This document shows, one piece after another, positions 41,671-50,367 of a stretch of 52,575 nucleotides of DNA. The DNA comes from Nocardioides iriomotensis. Lineage in GTDB: Bacteria; Actinomycetota; Actinomycetes; Propionibacteriales; Nocardioidaceae. The stretch spans positions 1 through 52,575 of the forward strand of contig NZ_SDPU01000029.1 in NCBI RefSeq assembly GCF_004168035.1. The letters are read 5' to 3'. A model generated the notes under the pieces. That model did no database searches. It worked only from the letters and a program-made list of their open reading frames with translations, and was not told the origin of the DNA. How positions within the stretch are numbered: the first letter of the stretch is position 1; the number at the start of each line of letters is the position of its first letter. The position numbers and the translations under genes were made by a program.

Positions 41671-42918
41671 CTACATCCTCACGTCGAGGGCGCCGCGCAC
41701 GTGGCCGGCGGTCCTGGGGGTGGTGGTGGTCGGACGGGTCTCGGCGGGCACGCCGGGACGACCGTCCCGAGGACTGCTGGAGGCATGATCGGCAGCACCG
41801 GCCCCGGAATGACCGTTTCCGCCCGACTGACCCGACCGGCCGGCGAAGCCCTGGTCGGGAGTGGCGTGGCCGCCCTGCTGGGCGCCGGACTGGCCGTCGG
41901 GGTTGGCGCCCTGCTGGGCGCCGGTCTGCACGACCTGGACCGCGGTGCCGGTGCCGGGCAGGTCGCGGAAGGTGATGTGGGTGGCGGTACGGCCGACGGA
42001 GTCGAGCAGGCCGCGCAGCTCGCCGTGACCGTCCACGAGCATGGCGCGGGCCTCGGGCCGGGCCGCGACGGTGATGTCGACGGTGTCGCCGCTGACCCGG
42101 ACGGTCAGGTGGATCTCGCCCAGGTCGGCGGGGTGCAGGCGGAGCATCATCCGGTGCGTGCCCTCGGGGCCGCTGACCAGCCTGGTGAAGGTCGGCTTGA
42201 CCTGGTCGAGCACGGGGTTCGGGACGGGCGCGGCCGGGGACGAGGCCGGCGCGGGGGTGGCCGGCGTGGCGGGCGCGGCCGGAGTGGCCGCGGTGACGGG
42301 GGCGACCGGGGTCAGCTGGGTGACCTGGGCGGCGTCGGTCTGCGGCACCGGCGGGGTGGCGGGGCTCGCGGGCGTGGCCGGGGCCGGGGTCGTCATGGCC
42401 GCGACGGGCTCGGGCGCGTGCTCGACCTCGGGGCTGCCGGACCCGCCGGGGCGGGCGTGCTCGTGGGCCGGCGCGGCGGCGCGCTCGGGCAGCGTCCCGG
42501 TGTGGCCGGGTGCCTGCGCGGAGCGGCCCCGGACCTTGTCGGTGCCGGGCGCCGGCTCGACGGGCTCGTCGCCGTCGGTCGCGGTGCTCGTGGCTGTCGT
42601 GGTCGTCGTGGTCGCGGGCGTCGGCGGGGCCGGGACCGGCACCGTGACGGCCGTCGGCACCACCAGGCCGGCGGGAACCACCGGTGTCTCGGCGTCGGTC
42701 GTGACCGTGAGCGTCGCGGGGGCGTCCTCGGCCTCGACGCCCGGCTCGGCGGTCCCGGTCCCGGCGGGGACGGCGGCGGGGTCGCCGAGCTGAGCGGCCA
42801 TGAGCGCCGCGAAGGTCTCGCCGGCCAGGCCCGAGCCTGCTGCGTCCGTGGGCACTCCCGCGCCGTCGGCCGCCACGGGGACGGTCGTGGGCATCGGCGC
42901 CATCGGCATGATCGTCAC
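41671..42918 (-). CDS. fliK: flagellar hook-length control protein FliK
   Basis: Product of 415 residues. FliK measures hook length and triggers the FlhB switch. The C-terminal hook-length domain is at about 240-310 (RMMLRLHPADLGEIHLTVRVSGDTVDITVAARPEARAML). The long N-terminal part is Ala/Pro/Thr-rich and disordered, as usual for the ruler part, and a Gly/Gln-rich tail follows. GTG start overlapping the stop of the muralytic gene (GTGA). Confidence 0.9.
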   Translation of the reverse strand: MTIMPMAPMPTTVPVAADGAGVPTDAAGSGLAGETFAALMAAQLGDPAAVPAGTGTAEPGVEAEDAPATLTVTTDAETPVVPAGLVVPTAVTVPVPAPPTPATTTTTTATSTATDGDEPVEPAPGTDKVRGRSAQAPGHTGTLPERAAAPAHEHARPGGSGSPEVEHAPEPVAAMTTPAPATPASPATPPVPQTDAAQVTQLTPVAPVTAATPAAPATPATPAPASSPAAPVPNPVLDQVKPTFTRLVSGPEGTHRMMLRLHPADLGEIHLTVRVSGDTVDITVAARPEARAMLVDGHGELRGLLDSVGRTATHITFRDLPGTGTAVQVVQTGAQQGANPDGQSGAQQGGHATPDQGFAGRSGQSGGNGHSGAGAADHASSSPRDGRPGVPAETRPTTTTPRTAGHVRGALDVRM

Positions 42919-43940
42919 GCTGCCTCCAGGTCACGCTGGATCCCGAGCACGGCCGGGACGTAGCGCTGGGTCTCGGGGTACGGCGGGATGCCGTCGTAGC
43001 GCAGCACGGCGCCGGGTCCGGCGTTGTAGGCCGCGAGGGCGTGGTCGACGCGGCCGAAGCGGCCGATCAGGTCCTTGAGCAGCCGGGCGGCGCCGTCGAC
43101 GGCCTGCGCGGGCTGCATCGGGTCGACGCCGAGGCCCTGCGCGGTCGCCGGCATGATCTGCATGAGGCCGCGGGCGCCGGCCGGGCTGACCGCGCTCGCG
43201 TTGTAGCCGGACTCCTGCTTGGCGACGGCCGCGAGCAGGGTGGCGGGCACGCCGTATTTGCTCTCGGCGGCCTGGAACAGGTCGGCGTACGGGGTGCTGA
43301 GGGCGCCGGACGCCGCGGTGACCCCGCCGATCCGGGCCGTGGTCGTGCTGTCGGGCAGGATGCGGCGGATCGCGACCGGGGTGGTGTAGACGTCGGACAC
43401 CTCGACGTTCTCGCCGGGGCGGGGCGCGTGGATCATCTTGCCGTCGCCGATGTAGATGGCGATGTGGTTGACGGTCGGGCTGCCGAAGGCGAGCAGGTCG
43501 CCGGGGCGGGCCTGGTCGAGGTTCGCGACCTTCTGGCCCTGGGTCGCCTGCTGGTAGGAGACGCGGGGCAGGTCGATGCCGAGGTTCTTGTAGACGAGCT
43601 GGACGAGCCCGGAGCAGTCGAGGCCCTTCTGCGGGTCGGTGCCGCCCCAGACGTAGGGGACGCCGAGGTACTTGCGGGCCTCGGCGACCACGGACTGCTC
43701 GCTCGCGGTTCCGGCGGCCGGCGTGCCCGTGCCGGTGAGGCCGCTGAGGGCGCTCGCGAGGTCGGTGCCGTCGGTGGCGAGAGCGGCGGTGGTGCTGCCC
43801 GGGCCCTCGGTGGCGGACGCCATCGCGGCGGCGAAGGCGTCGCCGCCGGCGACTCCCCCGGCCTGACCGATGCCCTTGTTGAGCAGGGCGAACTGGCTCT
43901 GCAGCTGCTGGATGCGCGCCGCGACGTCCGTGACGCTCAT
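42915..43940 (-). CDS. flagellar-operon peptidoglycan hydrolase: NlpC/P60 endopeptidase fused to lytic transglycosylase
   Basis: Product of 341 residues with two wall-cutting domains. Residues about 80-195 are NlpC/P60: Cys109 in LDCSGLV, His in VNHIAIYIGDG, and a third polar residue in MIHAPRPG. Residues about 220-335 are a soluble lytic transglycosylase domain: catalytic Glu243 in KQESGYN, then SPAGARGLMQIMPATA and ALAAYNAGPGAV. The N-terminus (MSVTDVAARIQQLQSQF) looks like a flagellar-type helix, with no signal peptide, so export probably uses the flagellar apparatus. It sits between fliJ and fliK and presumably replaces FlgJ in opening the wall for the rod. Confidence 0.9.
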   Translation of the reverse strand: MSVTDVAARIQQLQSQFALLNKGIGQAGGVAGGDAFAAAMASATEGPGSTTAALATDGTDLASALSGLTGTGTPAAGTASEQSVVAEARKYLGVPYVWGGTDPQKGLDCSGLVQLVYKNLGIDLPRVSYQQATQGQKVANLDQARPGDLLAFGSPTVNHIAIYIGDGKMIHAPRPGENVEVSDVYTTPVAIRRILPDSTTTARIGGVTAASGALSTPYADLFQAAESKYGVPATLLAAVAKQESGYNASAVSPAGARGLMQIMPATAQGLGVDPMQPAQAVDGAARLLKDLIGRFGRVDHALAAYNAGPGAVLRYDGIPPYPETQRYVPAVLGIQRDLEAA

Positions 43941-44425
43941 CGGGCGTCCTCCAGCAGCTCGGCCTGCTCGGCCTGCTCGGCCTGCTCGGCGGTACGGCGC
44001 AGCCAGGCGGTGGCGGCGAGGTCGTCGAGCTCGGCGGCCTCGCGGCGGGCCCGGGCCTCGGCGCGGGCGGCGCTGCGACGGTCGAGCAGCTGGTCCGCGA
44101 CGCGGACCGCCGTGCGGTCCGCGATCCAGCGGTGCCGGGCCTCCTCGGCGATGCGCGCACTGGCGGCGGCGGACTGCTCCGAGGAGCGCTGGTCGTCGGC
44201 CATCGCCGTGACCAGCAGGCGGTGCATCTGGAAGTCGGCGAGCATCCCGGTGCCGAAGGTGGGCGCACCGGCGAGGCGCTGCTGCGCTCGCACCGCGGCG
44301 GCGTCGGCCACCCGGGACTCGGTCAGGGCGTGCTGGAGGCCGACCCGGGAGTCGTTCTCGCGGGCGACCCGGACGCGGCGGACGGCGGCGAGGCCGCGGT
44401 CGTCCTCGTGGACCTTCGTCGTCAT
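43937..44425 (-). CDS. fliJ: flagellar export coiled-coil protein FliJ
   Basis: Product of 162 residues, almost all charged helix, as expected of FliJ, which bridges FliI and FlhA. The ATG at 44425 overlaps the fliI stop (ATGA), and its own stop overlaps the next gene. Sequence similarity in FliJ is weak, so the call rests on position, length and coiled-coil composition. The tail has QAEQAEQAE from a nine-base tandem repeat (43958-43990). Confidence 0.8.
   Translation of the reverse strand: MTTKVHEDDRGLAAVRRVRVARENDSRVGLQHALTESRVADAAAVRAQQRLAGAPTFGTGMLADFQMHRLLVTAMADDQRSSEQSAAASARIAEEARHRWIADRTAVRVADQLLDRRSAARAEARARREAAELDDLAATAWLRRTAEQAEQAEQAELLEDAR
43958..43990 (-). repeat. nine-base tandem repeat in fliJ
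   Basis: Three full copies and six bases of a fourth of CTCGGCCTG (plus strand) run head to tail. Because the unit is a multiple of three, slippage would add or drop Gln-Ala-Glu without a frameshift. Confidence 0.7.
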
Positions 44426-45735
44426 GTCGTCTCCAGGAGGGTGTGCAGCCGCTGCCAGGTCTCGGCGGCGTCGCTGCGCTCGTCGAGGTCCTGACGCAGG
44501 AACTCGTCCACGAGCGGCATGAGCGCGATGGCGCGGTCGGCGTCGGCGTTGCCGCCGGGCACGTAGGCGCCGATCTCGACCAGCTCGCGGACGTCGCGGT
44601 GCGCAGCGAGCAGCCGGCGCAGCCCGACGGCGTCGCCGCGCTGCTCGGGGGTGGTCACGGCGGACACCACGCGGGACACCGACTCCAGCACGTCGATGGA
44701 CGGGAAGTGCCCGCTGGTGGCGAGCCGCCGGGACAGCACGACGTGGCCGTCGAGGATCGACCGGGCGGTGTCGCCGATCGGGTCCTGCAGGTCGTCGCCC
44801 TCGACCAGGACGGTGTAGATGCCGGTGATGCTGCCGACCTCGCCCGGCCCGGCGCGCTCCAGCAGCCGCGGCAGCAGCCCGAAGACGCTCGGCGGGTAGC
44901 CGCGCGTGGCCGGGGGCTCGCCGGCGGAGAGGCCGATCTCGCGCTGGGCCATCGCCACGCGGGTGAGGCTGTCCATCATCAGCACGACGTCCTCGCCCTC
45001 GTCGCGGAACCACTCCGCGATCCGGGTGGCGACGAACGCCGCGCGCAGCCGCTCGACCGGCGGCGCGTCGGAGGTGGCGACCACGACGACGGAGCGGGCG
45101 AGGCCCTCGGGACCGAGGTCGTTCTCGAGGAACTCCCGGACCTCGCGACCGCGCTCGCCCACCAGGGCGATGACGGAGATCGCGGCCTCGCTGCCGCGGG
45201 CGATCATCGACAGCAGCGTCGACTTGCCGACGCCGGAGCCGGCCATGATGCCCACGCGCTGCCCGCGGCCGAAGGGCACGAGCGCGTCGAGCGCCCGTAC
45301 GCCGAGGCCGAGCTGGGTCTCGACCCGGCCGCGGAGCAGCGCGTTGGGGGTCTGGTTCTCGACGGACACCCGCGGCAGGGCGTCGAGCGGGGGGCCGCCG
45401 TCGATCGGGCGGCCGAGGCCGTCGAGCACGCGGCCGGTGAGGGCGCGTCCGACGGGGACGGTGAGCGGCGAGCCGGTCGCGCGGACGGCGGCGCCGGCGC
45501 GGAGGCCGTGGGTGCTGCCGAGCGGGACGCCGACCAGTCCGGCGGGCGTGCTGGCGACGACCTCGGCGAGCACGGGTCCCTGGGTGCCCTCGACCTCGAG
45601 GATCTCGCCGACGGCCGCGTCGACCCCGCGGCTGAGCAGGTGCAGGCCCTTGAGCTCGACGAGCCGGCCGCGGACGGCGGGGCGAGCGGCCGTGAGGGCG
45701 CGGTCGAGGACGTGGGCGTCGATCAGGGTGCTCAT
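44422..45735 (-). CDS. fliI: flagellar export ATPase FliI
   Basis: Product of 437 residues. FliI hydrolyses ATP to help unfold and load export substrates. Walker A GSGVGKST with Lys171; Walker B VVLMMDSLTR; the type III ATPase signature GEPPATRGYPPSVFGLLPRLLERAG is complete. The N-terminal beta-barrel is at 1-90. ATGA overlaps join it to fliH and fliJ. Confidence 0.96.
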   Translation of the reverse strand: MSTLIDAHVLDRALTAARPAVRGRLVELKGLHLLSRGVDAAVGEILEVEGTQGPVLAEVVASTPAGLVGVPLGSTHGLRAGAAVRATGSPLTVPVGRALTGRVLDGLGRPIDGGPPLDALPRVSVENQTPNALLRGRVETQLGLGVRALDALVPFGRGQRVGIMAGSGVGKSTLLSMIARGSEAAISVIALVGERGREVREFLENDLGPEGLARSVVVVATSDAPPVERLRAAFVATRIAEWFRDEGEDVVLMMDSLTRVAMAQREIGLSAGEPPATRGYPPSVFGLLPRLLERAGPGEVGSITGIYTVLVEGDDLQDPIGDTARSILDGHVVLSRRLATSGHFPSIDVLESVSRVVSAVTTPEQRGDAVGLRRLLAAHRDVRELVEIGAYVPGGNADADRAIALMPLVDEFLRQDLDERSDAAETWQRLHTLLETT

Positions 45736-46445
45736 CGGCCCAGGGCCTCCCGCACGCGGGCGAGGGCGGTCTCGAGGCTCGCGTCGACGGTGCTGACCTC
45801 GGTCTCGAGGACGGCGCCGCCGGCGGCGACGGTCGGGTCGGCGACGACGGTGACGGTCCGGCCGGCGATCGCGGTGGGGTCGAGCGCCGCGGCGTCGGCC
45901 GGGTGCAGCCGGACGGTCGCGGCGGTGGTCGGGGACACCTCGGCGAGCGCGCGGCGCAGGGCCTCGGCGCCGGCGTCGGTCATGACGGCGAGCTCGCGGC
46001 CGAGGATCGCCTCGGCGATCCGCAGGCCCAGGTCGACGGCCTCGGTGGCGATCAGCTCCTGGCGCTCGGCCAGGACGGCGTCGACATGGGCGACCGCGTC
46101 ACCCAGCGACGCCACCAGCGCCTGCTGGTCGGCGCGAAGCTGCGCGGCGGCCCGCTGGTCGGCGGCGACGCGCTCGGCGGCGGCCTGGTCGGCGGCCTCC
46201 TGCGCGCGCTGCCGGCCCTCGGCCCAGCCCGCGGCGTACCCCTGCGCCATGCCGGCCGCACGGGTGCGGTCGGCCAGCGCGCCGAGGGTGGCCTCGGTCG
46301 CGCTGTCGCCGAGCACGGTGCTGGCGCCCAGGCGGGTCCAGGTGCCGGCGCGCAGGTCGCCGACGGCCACCGGGGCGACCGCGGCCACGGGAGCGCTGGG
46401 CAGGTCGCCGCGAAGGACGACCGACTCAGACGACGTACTCGTCAT
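45732..46445 (-). CDS. fliH: flagellar export regulator FliH
   Basis: Product of 237 residues. FliH binds FliI as a dimer and docks it to the C-ring. Long Ala/Gln/Arg-rich helix (about 70-130) with small residues at coiled-coil spacing, then the vacuolar-ATPase-E-like C-terminal part (AVDLGLRIAEAILGRELAVMT; RLHPADAAAL; GGAVLETEVSTVDASLETALARV). The start overlaps fliG by 20 bases and the stop overlaps fliI. Confidence 0.9.
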   Translation of the reverse strand: MTSTSSESVVLRGDLPSAPVAAVAPVAVGDLRAGTWTRLGASTVLGDSATEATLGALADRTRAAGMAQGYAAGWAEGRQRAQEAADQAAAERVAADQRAAAQLRADQQALVASLGDAVAHVDAVLAERQELIATEAVDLGLRIAEAILGRELAVMTDAGAEALRRALAEVSPTTAATVRLHPADAAALDPTAIAGRTVTVVADPTVAAGGAVLETEVSTVDASLETALARVREALGR

Positions 46446-47442
46446 CGGCTCCCCTCCTCAGCGTGATCTCGCCGGACTCCTCGAGGCGCCGGATGGCGAG
46501 GATGATCTTCTGCTGGGCCTCCTCGACCTGGCGGAGCAGGACGGCGCCGAGCAGCTCGACGTCCTCGAGCAGCGTGGTGGCCGCGCGCTCGGACATGTTG
46601 GTGGTGACCTTGGTGCGGACCTCGTCGTTGACGCCCTTGAGCGCGAGGGCGAGGTCGGAGTTGTCGACCTGGCGCAGCACGAGCTGGACGTCCTTGTCCT
46701 CGAGGAGGGTGATGTCCTCGAACATGAACATCCGGCTCTTGACCTCCTCCGCCAGCTCGGGGTCGCGCTCGGTGAGGCCGTCGACGATGAGCCGCTCGGT
46801 CGCCCGGTCGGCGCGGTTGATGATCTGGATGAGCGGGTCGAGGCCGCCGACCTTGGCCATGTCGGCGGGCTGGAGGACGGACGACATCTTGCGCTCGAGG
46901 CGCTCCTCGACCCGCTTGAGCGCCTCCGGGGAGGCCTGGTCCATCACCGCGATCCGGTGCGCAATGTCGGCCTGCAGGAGCGGGTCGAGCCCGGAGAGGA
47001 CCATGCTGGCCTTCTCGCTGCGCAGGTGCGCGAGCACGACGGCGATGACCTGCGGGTGCTCGCCGTGGATGAACGACACGAGCTGGCGCGGGTCGGCGCG
47101 GTGCAGGAACTGGAACGGCAGCTTCATGGCGCTGGCCGCGAGCCGGCCCATGATCTCGTCCGCACGCTCGGGGCCGAGCGAGTCGGTGAGCAGGGCGCGG
47201 GCGAAGTCGGGGCCACCGCGCATCAGGTTCACCTGCGCGGTGGTGAGGTCGCGGAACTCGGCGAGGACGGCCTCGGTCTCGCCGAGGGACACGGCGTCGA
47301 GCTGGGCGATCTCCGACGAGATCGCCTCGACCTCGGTCTCGGCCATGAAGGACAGCACGCGGGCGGCGTTCTCCTGGCCCATCTGGACGAGCAGGACGGC
47401 GGCCTTGCGGAGGCCCTCCGCGGGCATGGCGACGACGGTCAT
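46426..47442 (-). CDS. fliG: flagellar motor switch protein FliG
   Basis: Product of 338 residues. FliG is the rotor protein that meets the stator. N-terminal FliF-binding domain, the EHPQVIAVVLAHL motif of the middle domain (typical EHPQTIA), the PADMAKVGGLDPLIQIINRA segment, and the C-terminal torque helix near VDNSDLALALKGV and LRQVEEAQQKIILAIRRLEESGEI. ATG overlaps the fliF stop by one base. Confidence 0.96.
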   Translation of the reverse strand: MTVVAMPAEGLRKAAVLLVQMGQENAARVLSFMAETEVEAISSEIAQLDAVSLGETEAVLAEFRDLTTAQVNLMRGGPDFARALLTDSLGPERADEIMGRLAASAMKLPFQFLHRADPRQLVSFIHGEHPQVIAVVLAHLRSEKASMVLSGLDPLLQADIAHRIAVMDQASPEALKRVEERLERKMSSVLQPADMAKVGGLDPLIQIINRADRATERLIVDGLTERDPELAEEVKSRMFMFEDITLLEDKDVQLVLRQVDNSDLALALKGVNDEVRTKVTTNMSERAATTLLEDVELLGAVLLRQVEEAQQKIILAIRRLEESGEITLRRGADDEYVV

Positions 47443-49028
47443 CAGCGCTCCGCCTCGACCAGCCAGCCGCGGAGCAGCTGGGCGACCTCTTCGGGCTGGC
47501 GCTCGACGAGGGCGGCGATCTCGTCACGGGCCGCCATCCGGAGCTCGGCGTGACCGGCGTCGAGGGCGGGCGTGGCGAGCGGGGACGCGACCGCGGCCGG
47601 CGGCTCGTTGCGGCGCAGCTGCTCGACGACGTAGCTGGTCGCCTGCTCGCGGGCCTTCATCCGCCGCTTGCTCTGCCGCCAGGCGGCCAGCAGGACCAGG
47701 AGGACCAGGAGCACCAGGCCGCCGGTCTTGCCCATGCTGATCATCTCGGCGCGGGAGTCGGCCTTCTCGGCCGCCGCGAGCTCGGCCGCGGCGTCCTCCT
47801 CGGCGGTCCGGTCGAACGGCATGCTGGTCACCTCGACGGTGTCGCCGCGCTGCTCGTCGACGCCGAGCGCCGAGGACACGAGGTCCTGCACGTCGGTGGT
47901 CTGGATCTCGCCGAGCGCCTGGGTGTCGAGCACGACGCCCACGTGCAGGCTCTCGACGTTGCCGGGTGCGGCCTCACGCTGCTCGACCTCGGTGTTGACC
48001 GCGTTGTCGGAGGTGCGCGACTCCTTCTCGTAGCTCGTGCCGCCGTCGGTCGAGGTGGTGTCGGTGCTGAGCTGGCCGTCCGGACCGACCACGCCGCCCG
48101 CCGTACCGCCCGCGGTGCCGCCGGGGGTGGTGTAGGTCTCGGTGCTGGTCGAGTCGCGCAGCGGCGTCGAGCTCGGGTCGCTGAAGTAGCGGGTGGTCTG
48201 GGTGGTGGTCTTGTCGAAGTTCAGGTCGGCGGTGATCTGCACGGCGGAGTTGCCGGGGCCGAGGACGCGGTCGAGCACCTGCTGGACCGAGGACTGCATG
48301 TCCTGCTCGAAGGACTCGACCTGCTGGGCGCGGGCGTCGCCGAGCGTGGCGGCGTCGTCGCCGGCGGCGGAGAGCACCTGGCCGGTGGAGTCGGTGACCG
48401 TGACCTGCTTGGGGTCGAGGCCCTCGACGCTGGAGGCGACGAGGTGGACGACGGCCTGGACCTGGCCGCTGTCGAGGGTGTTGCCGGGGCCGGTGGCGAC
48501 GAGCACGGACGCCGTGACCGGCTTGGTGTCGCTCTCGAAGAGCTCCTCCTGCGGCAGGGCGACGTGCACGACCGCGGTCTGCACCGGGTCGAGCGCCTCG
48601 ATGGTCTTCTCGAGCTCGCCCTCGATCGCGCGCTTGTAGGAGGTCTGCTCCTGGAACTGCGACGTCGACAGGCTCTGGCCGTCGAGGAGGGAGTAGCCGT
48701 CGGTGCTCTGGCTCGGGAGGCCCTCGCCGCTGAGCTGGATGCGGGTGTCGTAGACGGAGTCGCGCGGCACCATGATCGTGTTGCCGCCGTCGGTGAGCTC
48801 GTACGGCGTACCGGAGGCGTCGAGCTGCTCGACGACCGCCGAGGCGTCGGCGGGGGCGAGGTTGGTGAACAGCGGCGCGTACGACGGGGTCGACGCCCAG
48901 CGGAACACCATGACGCCGGCGAGCACCAGGGCGAGGCTGCCGATGACCGCGACGACCTTCTGGCCGGCGGTGAAGGATCCGAAGGTGCGCTGCAGGTTCT
49001 GCAGGCCACCGGTGAGTGCTTGGCGCAT
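47442..49028 (-). CDS. fliF: flagellar MS-ring protein FliF
   Basis: Product of 528 residues. FliF builds the MS ring in the membrane. Two membrane helices (about 25-45 and 435-455), ring-building domains between (YAPLFTNLAPADASAVVEQLDASGTPYEL; SYKRAIEGELEKTIEALDPVQTAVVHVALP), a Thr/Gly-rich loop, and the short C-terminal FliG-binding tail ending RGWLVEAER. TGATG overlaps with fliE and fliG. Confidence 0.96.
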   Translation of the reverse strand: MRQALTGGLQNLQRTFGSFTAGQKVVAVIGSLALVLAGVMVFRWASTPSYAPLFTNLAPADASAVVEQLDASGTPYELTDGGNTIMVPRDSVYDTRIQLSGEGLPSQSTDGYSLLDGQSLSTSQFQEQTSYKRAIEGELEKTIEALDPVQTAVVHVALPQEELFESDTKPVTASVLVATGPGNTLDSGQVQAVVHLVASSVEGLDPKQVTVTDSTGQVLSAAGDDAATLGDARAQQVESFEQDMQSSVQQVLDRVLGPGNSAVQITADLNFDKTTTQTTRYFSDPSSTPLRDSTSTETYTTPGGTAGGTAGGVVGPDGQLSTDTTSTDGGTSYEKESRTSDNAVNTEVEQREAAPGNVESLHVGVVLDTQALGEIQTTDVQDLVSSALGVDEQRGDTVEVTSMPFDRTAEEDAAAELAAAEKADSRAEMISMGKTGGLVLLVLLVLLAAWRQSKRRMKAREQATSYVVEQLRRNEPPAAVASPLATPALDAGHAELRMAARDEIAALVERQPEEVAQLLRGWLVEAER

Positions 49029-49390
49029 CAGATCGACATCCGCATGATCTCTTGGAAGGCCTCGACGGCCTTGTTACGAACGGCAGTGGTGAGCTGGGTG
49101 GCAACCGAGGCCTCGGTCGCGGTGATCGTGTAGTCGTGCAGCGACTGCAGGTCGCCGGTGGCCGCCTGGACCGCGAGCTGGTCGGCGCGGTCGTGCAGAC
49201 CCTCGAGGTTCTGCAGGCCCTGGCTGAGCATGTCGCCGAACTCCGCGCCGCCGGCGCCGCTGACGCCCGACGTACCCGACAGCGGCTGCACGCCGCTCGC
49301 GGCACCGGCCGCACCGGCGGCGGGGCTGCGCAGGGTGACGGGAGTCATCGGGGTGAAGCCGCCGATCGACTCGATGCCGTTGATGCTCAT
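49028..49390 (-). CDS. fliE: flagellar rod-MS ring adaptor FliE
   Basis: Product of 120 residues. FliE links the MS ring to the rod. C-terminal family block: [51 protein letters not shown], where the EAFQEIMRM end is diagnostic. ATG start; about 50 bases follow flgC, where a GCGAGC direct repeat occurs. Confidence 0.93.
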   Translation of the reverse strand: MSINGIESIGGFTPMTPVTLRSPAAGAAGAASGVQPLSGTSGVSGAGGAEFGDMLSQGLQNLEGLHDRADQLAVQAATGDLQSLHDYTITATEASVATQLTTAVRNKAVEAFQEIMRMSI

Positions 49391-49439
49391 GCGGGGTCCC
49401 CGGCGCGGTGCGAGCGAAGCGAGCGGCGTGTTGGGGTGT

Positions 49440-49838
49440 TCATGCGTTGCGTCCGATCGAGAGGGCCGACTGGTAGACGTCCTGGGCGTTCTTGATCACC
49501 GACGACTGCGCCTGGAAGCCGCGCTGCGCCATGATCAGCTGGCTCATCTGCGAGCCGAGGTCGATGTCGGGCATGCGCACGTAGCCCTCCTCGTCGGCCA
49601 GCGGGTGGTCGGGCTGGTAGACGAGGCGGCCCTCCGGGTCGCCCTGAGCGATGCCGGAGACCCGCACGCCGGAGGCGCCGTCCTGGGCCTGGGCCATGAG
49701 GTACTGCGCCTGGAAGGCGTTCTCGCTCGTGGCGCGCACGGTGTTGACGTTCGCGATGTTGTAGCTGAGCGTGTCGAGCCAGGTCTGGTGCATCGACAGC
49801 CCGGAGCCGGCGATGTTCATCATGTCGAAGGCGCCCAT
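49440..49838 (-). CDS. flgC: flagellar rod protein FlgC
   Basis: Product of 132 residues. Proximal rod protein. Rod motif [22 protein letters not shown] at the start and [34 protein letters not shown] at the end. I use the ATG at 49838, which overlaps the flgB stop as TGATG; the TTG two codons earlier is a poorer start. Confidence 0.94.
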   Translation of the reverse strand: MGAFDMMNIAGSGLSMHQTWLDTLSYNIANVNTVRATSENAFQAQYLMAQAQDGASGVRVSGIAQGDPEGRLVYQPDHPLADEEGYVRMPDIDLGSQMSQLIMAQRGFQAQSSVIKNAQDVYQSALSIGRNA

Positions 49839-50194
49839 CACCAACCACCGATCGCCGTCGTGACGAGGGCCGCCCGGTCACCGACCGCGCGCGAGACGAG
49901 CTGGTAGCGGAACGTCGACTGCATCGCGTTGAGCGTCTCGGTGCCGAGGTCGACGTTGTTGCCGTCAGCGCCCGGGAGAGCCGTCGATGCGGAGACCGTC
50001 GAGGAGACGTCCGCCTCGGTCATCGAGCCGGACAGCGCGGAGCGGAGGGAGCCCTCGAAGTCGACCGTGGAGGCGATGAACCCCGGGGTGTCCATGTTCG
50101 CGATGTTGTCCGCGACCACCCGCTGGCGCAGGGCGAGACCGTCGAGCGCGCTGCCGAGGGCAGCGGCGACGGGGTCCGACGCAGAGATGAGCAT
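49838..50194 (-). CDS. flgB: flagellar rod protein FlgB
   Basis: Product of 118 residues. Proximal rod protein, first gene of the long block. LRQRVVADNIANMDTPGFIASTVDFE is the rod motif; TLNAMQSTFRYQLVSRAVGDRAALVTTAIGGW is the C-terminal block. The ATG at 50194 gives the standard N-terminus; the frame continues upstream into the leader of about 70 bases that follows promoter P4. Confidence 0.94.
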   Translation of the reverse strand: MLISASDPVAAALGSALDGLALRQRVVADNIANMDTPGFIASTVDFEGSLRSALSGSMTEADVSSTVSASTALPGADGNNVDLGTETLNAMQSTFRYQLVSRAVGDRAALVTTAIGGW

Positions 50195-50269
50195 GACCGG
50201 GGTCTCCGTGATCTCGTCACAGGGCGCCGGTCCGTCGGCAGAAGGGTGAGCCTTCCTGGCTCGCACGTC

Positions 50270-50298
50270 CGTTCGGCAGCCGCGGGGGCCACCTGAGG
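50270..50298 (-). promoter_or_regulatory. FliA/WhiG-like promoter P4 for flgB-flgE
   Basis: Minus strand: CCTCAG (50298-50293), 15 bases, GCCGAACG (50277-50270). Directly upstream, overlapping the -35 by one base, is the perfect palindrome GTTTTCGAAAAC (50298-50309), followed by ATTCG/CGAAT (50311-50324). The AT content of this stretch is unusual here. Confidence 0.68.
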
Positions 50299-50309
50299 TT
50301 TTCGAAAAC
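50298..50309. promoter_or_regulatory. palindrome abutting the flgB promoter
   Basis: GTTTTCGAAAAC is a perfect 12-base palindrome touching the -35 element of P4. Its position fits an activator or repressor site for the largest flagellar block. No other copy was noticed in the window. Confidence 0.4.
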
Positions 50310-50367
50310 GATTCGTCTGCGAATTACGGGGTGATTTGTGCAGGGCGATCCCAGACGAACCGTCGTG

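Noticed and set aside
41252-42934. A 560-residue FlgD
   Set aside because: The N-terminal part is the out-of-frame shadow of fliK; the ATG at 41665 has a ribosome site and gives a normal FlgD.
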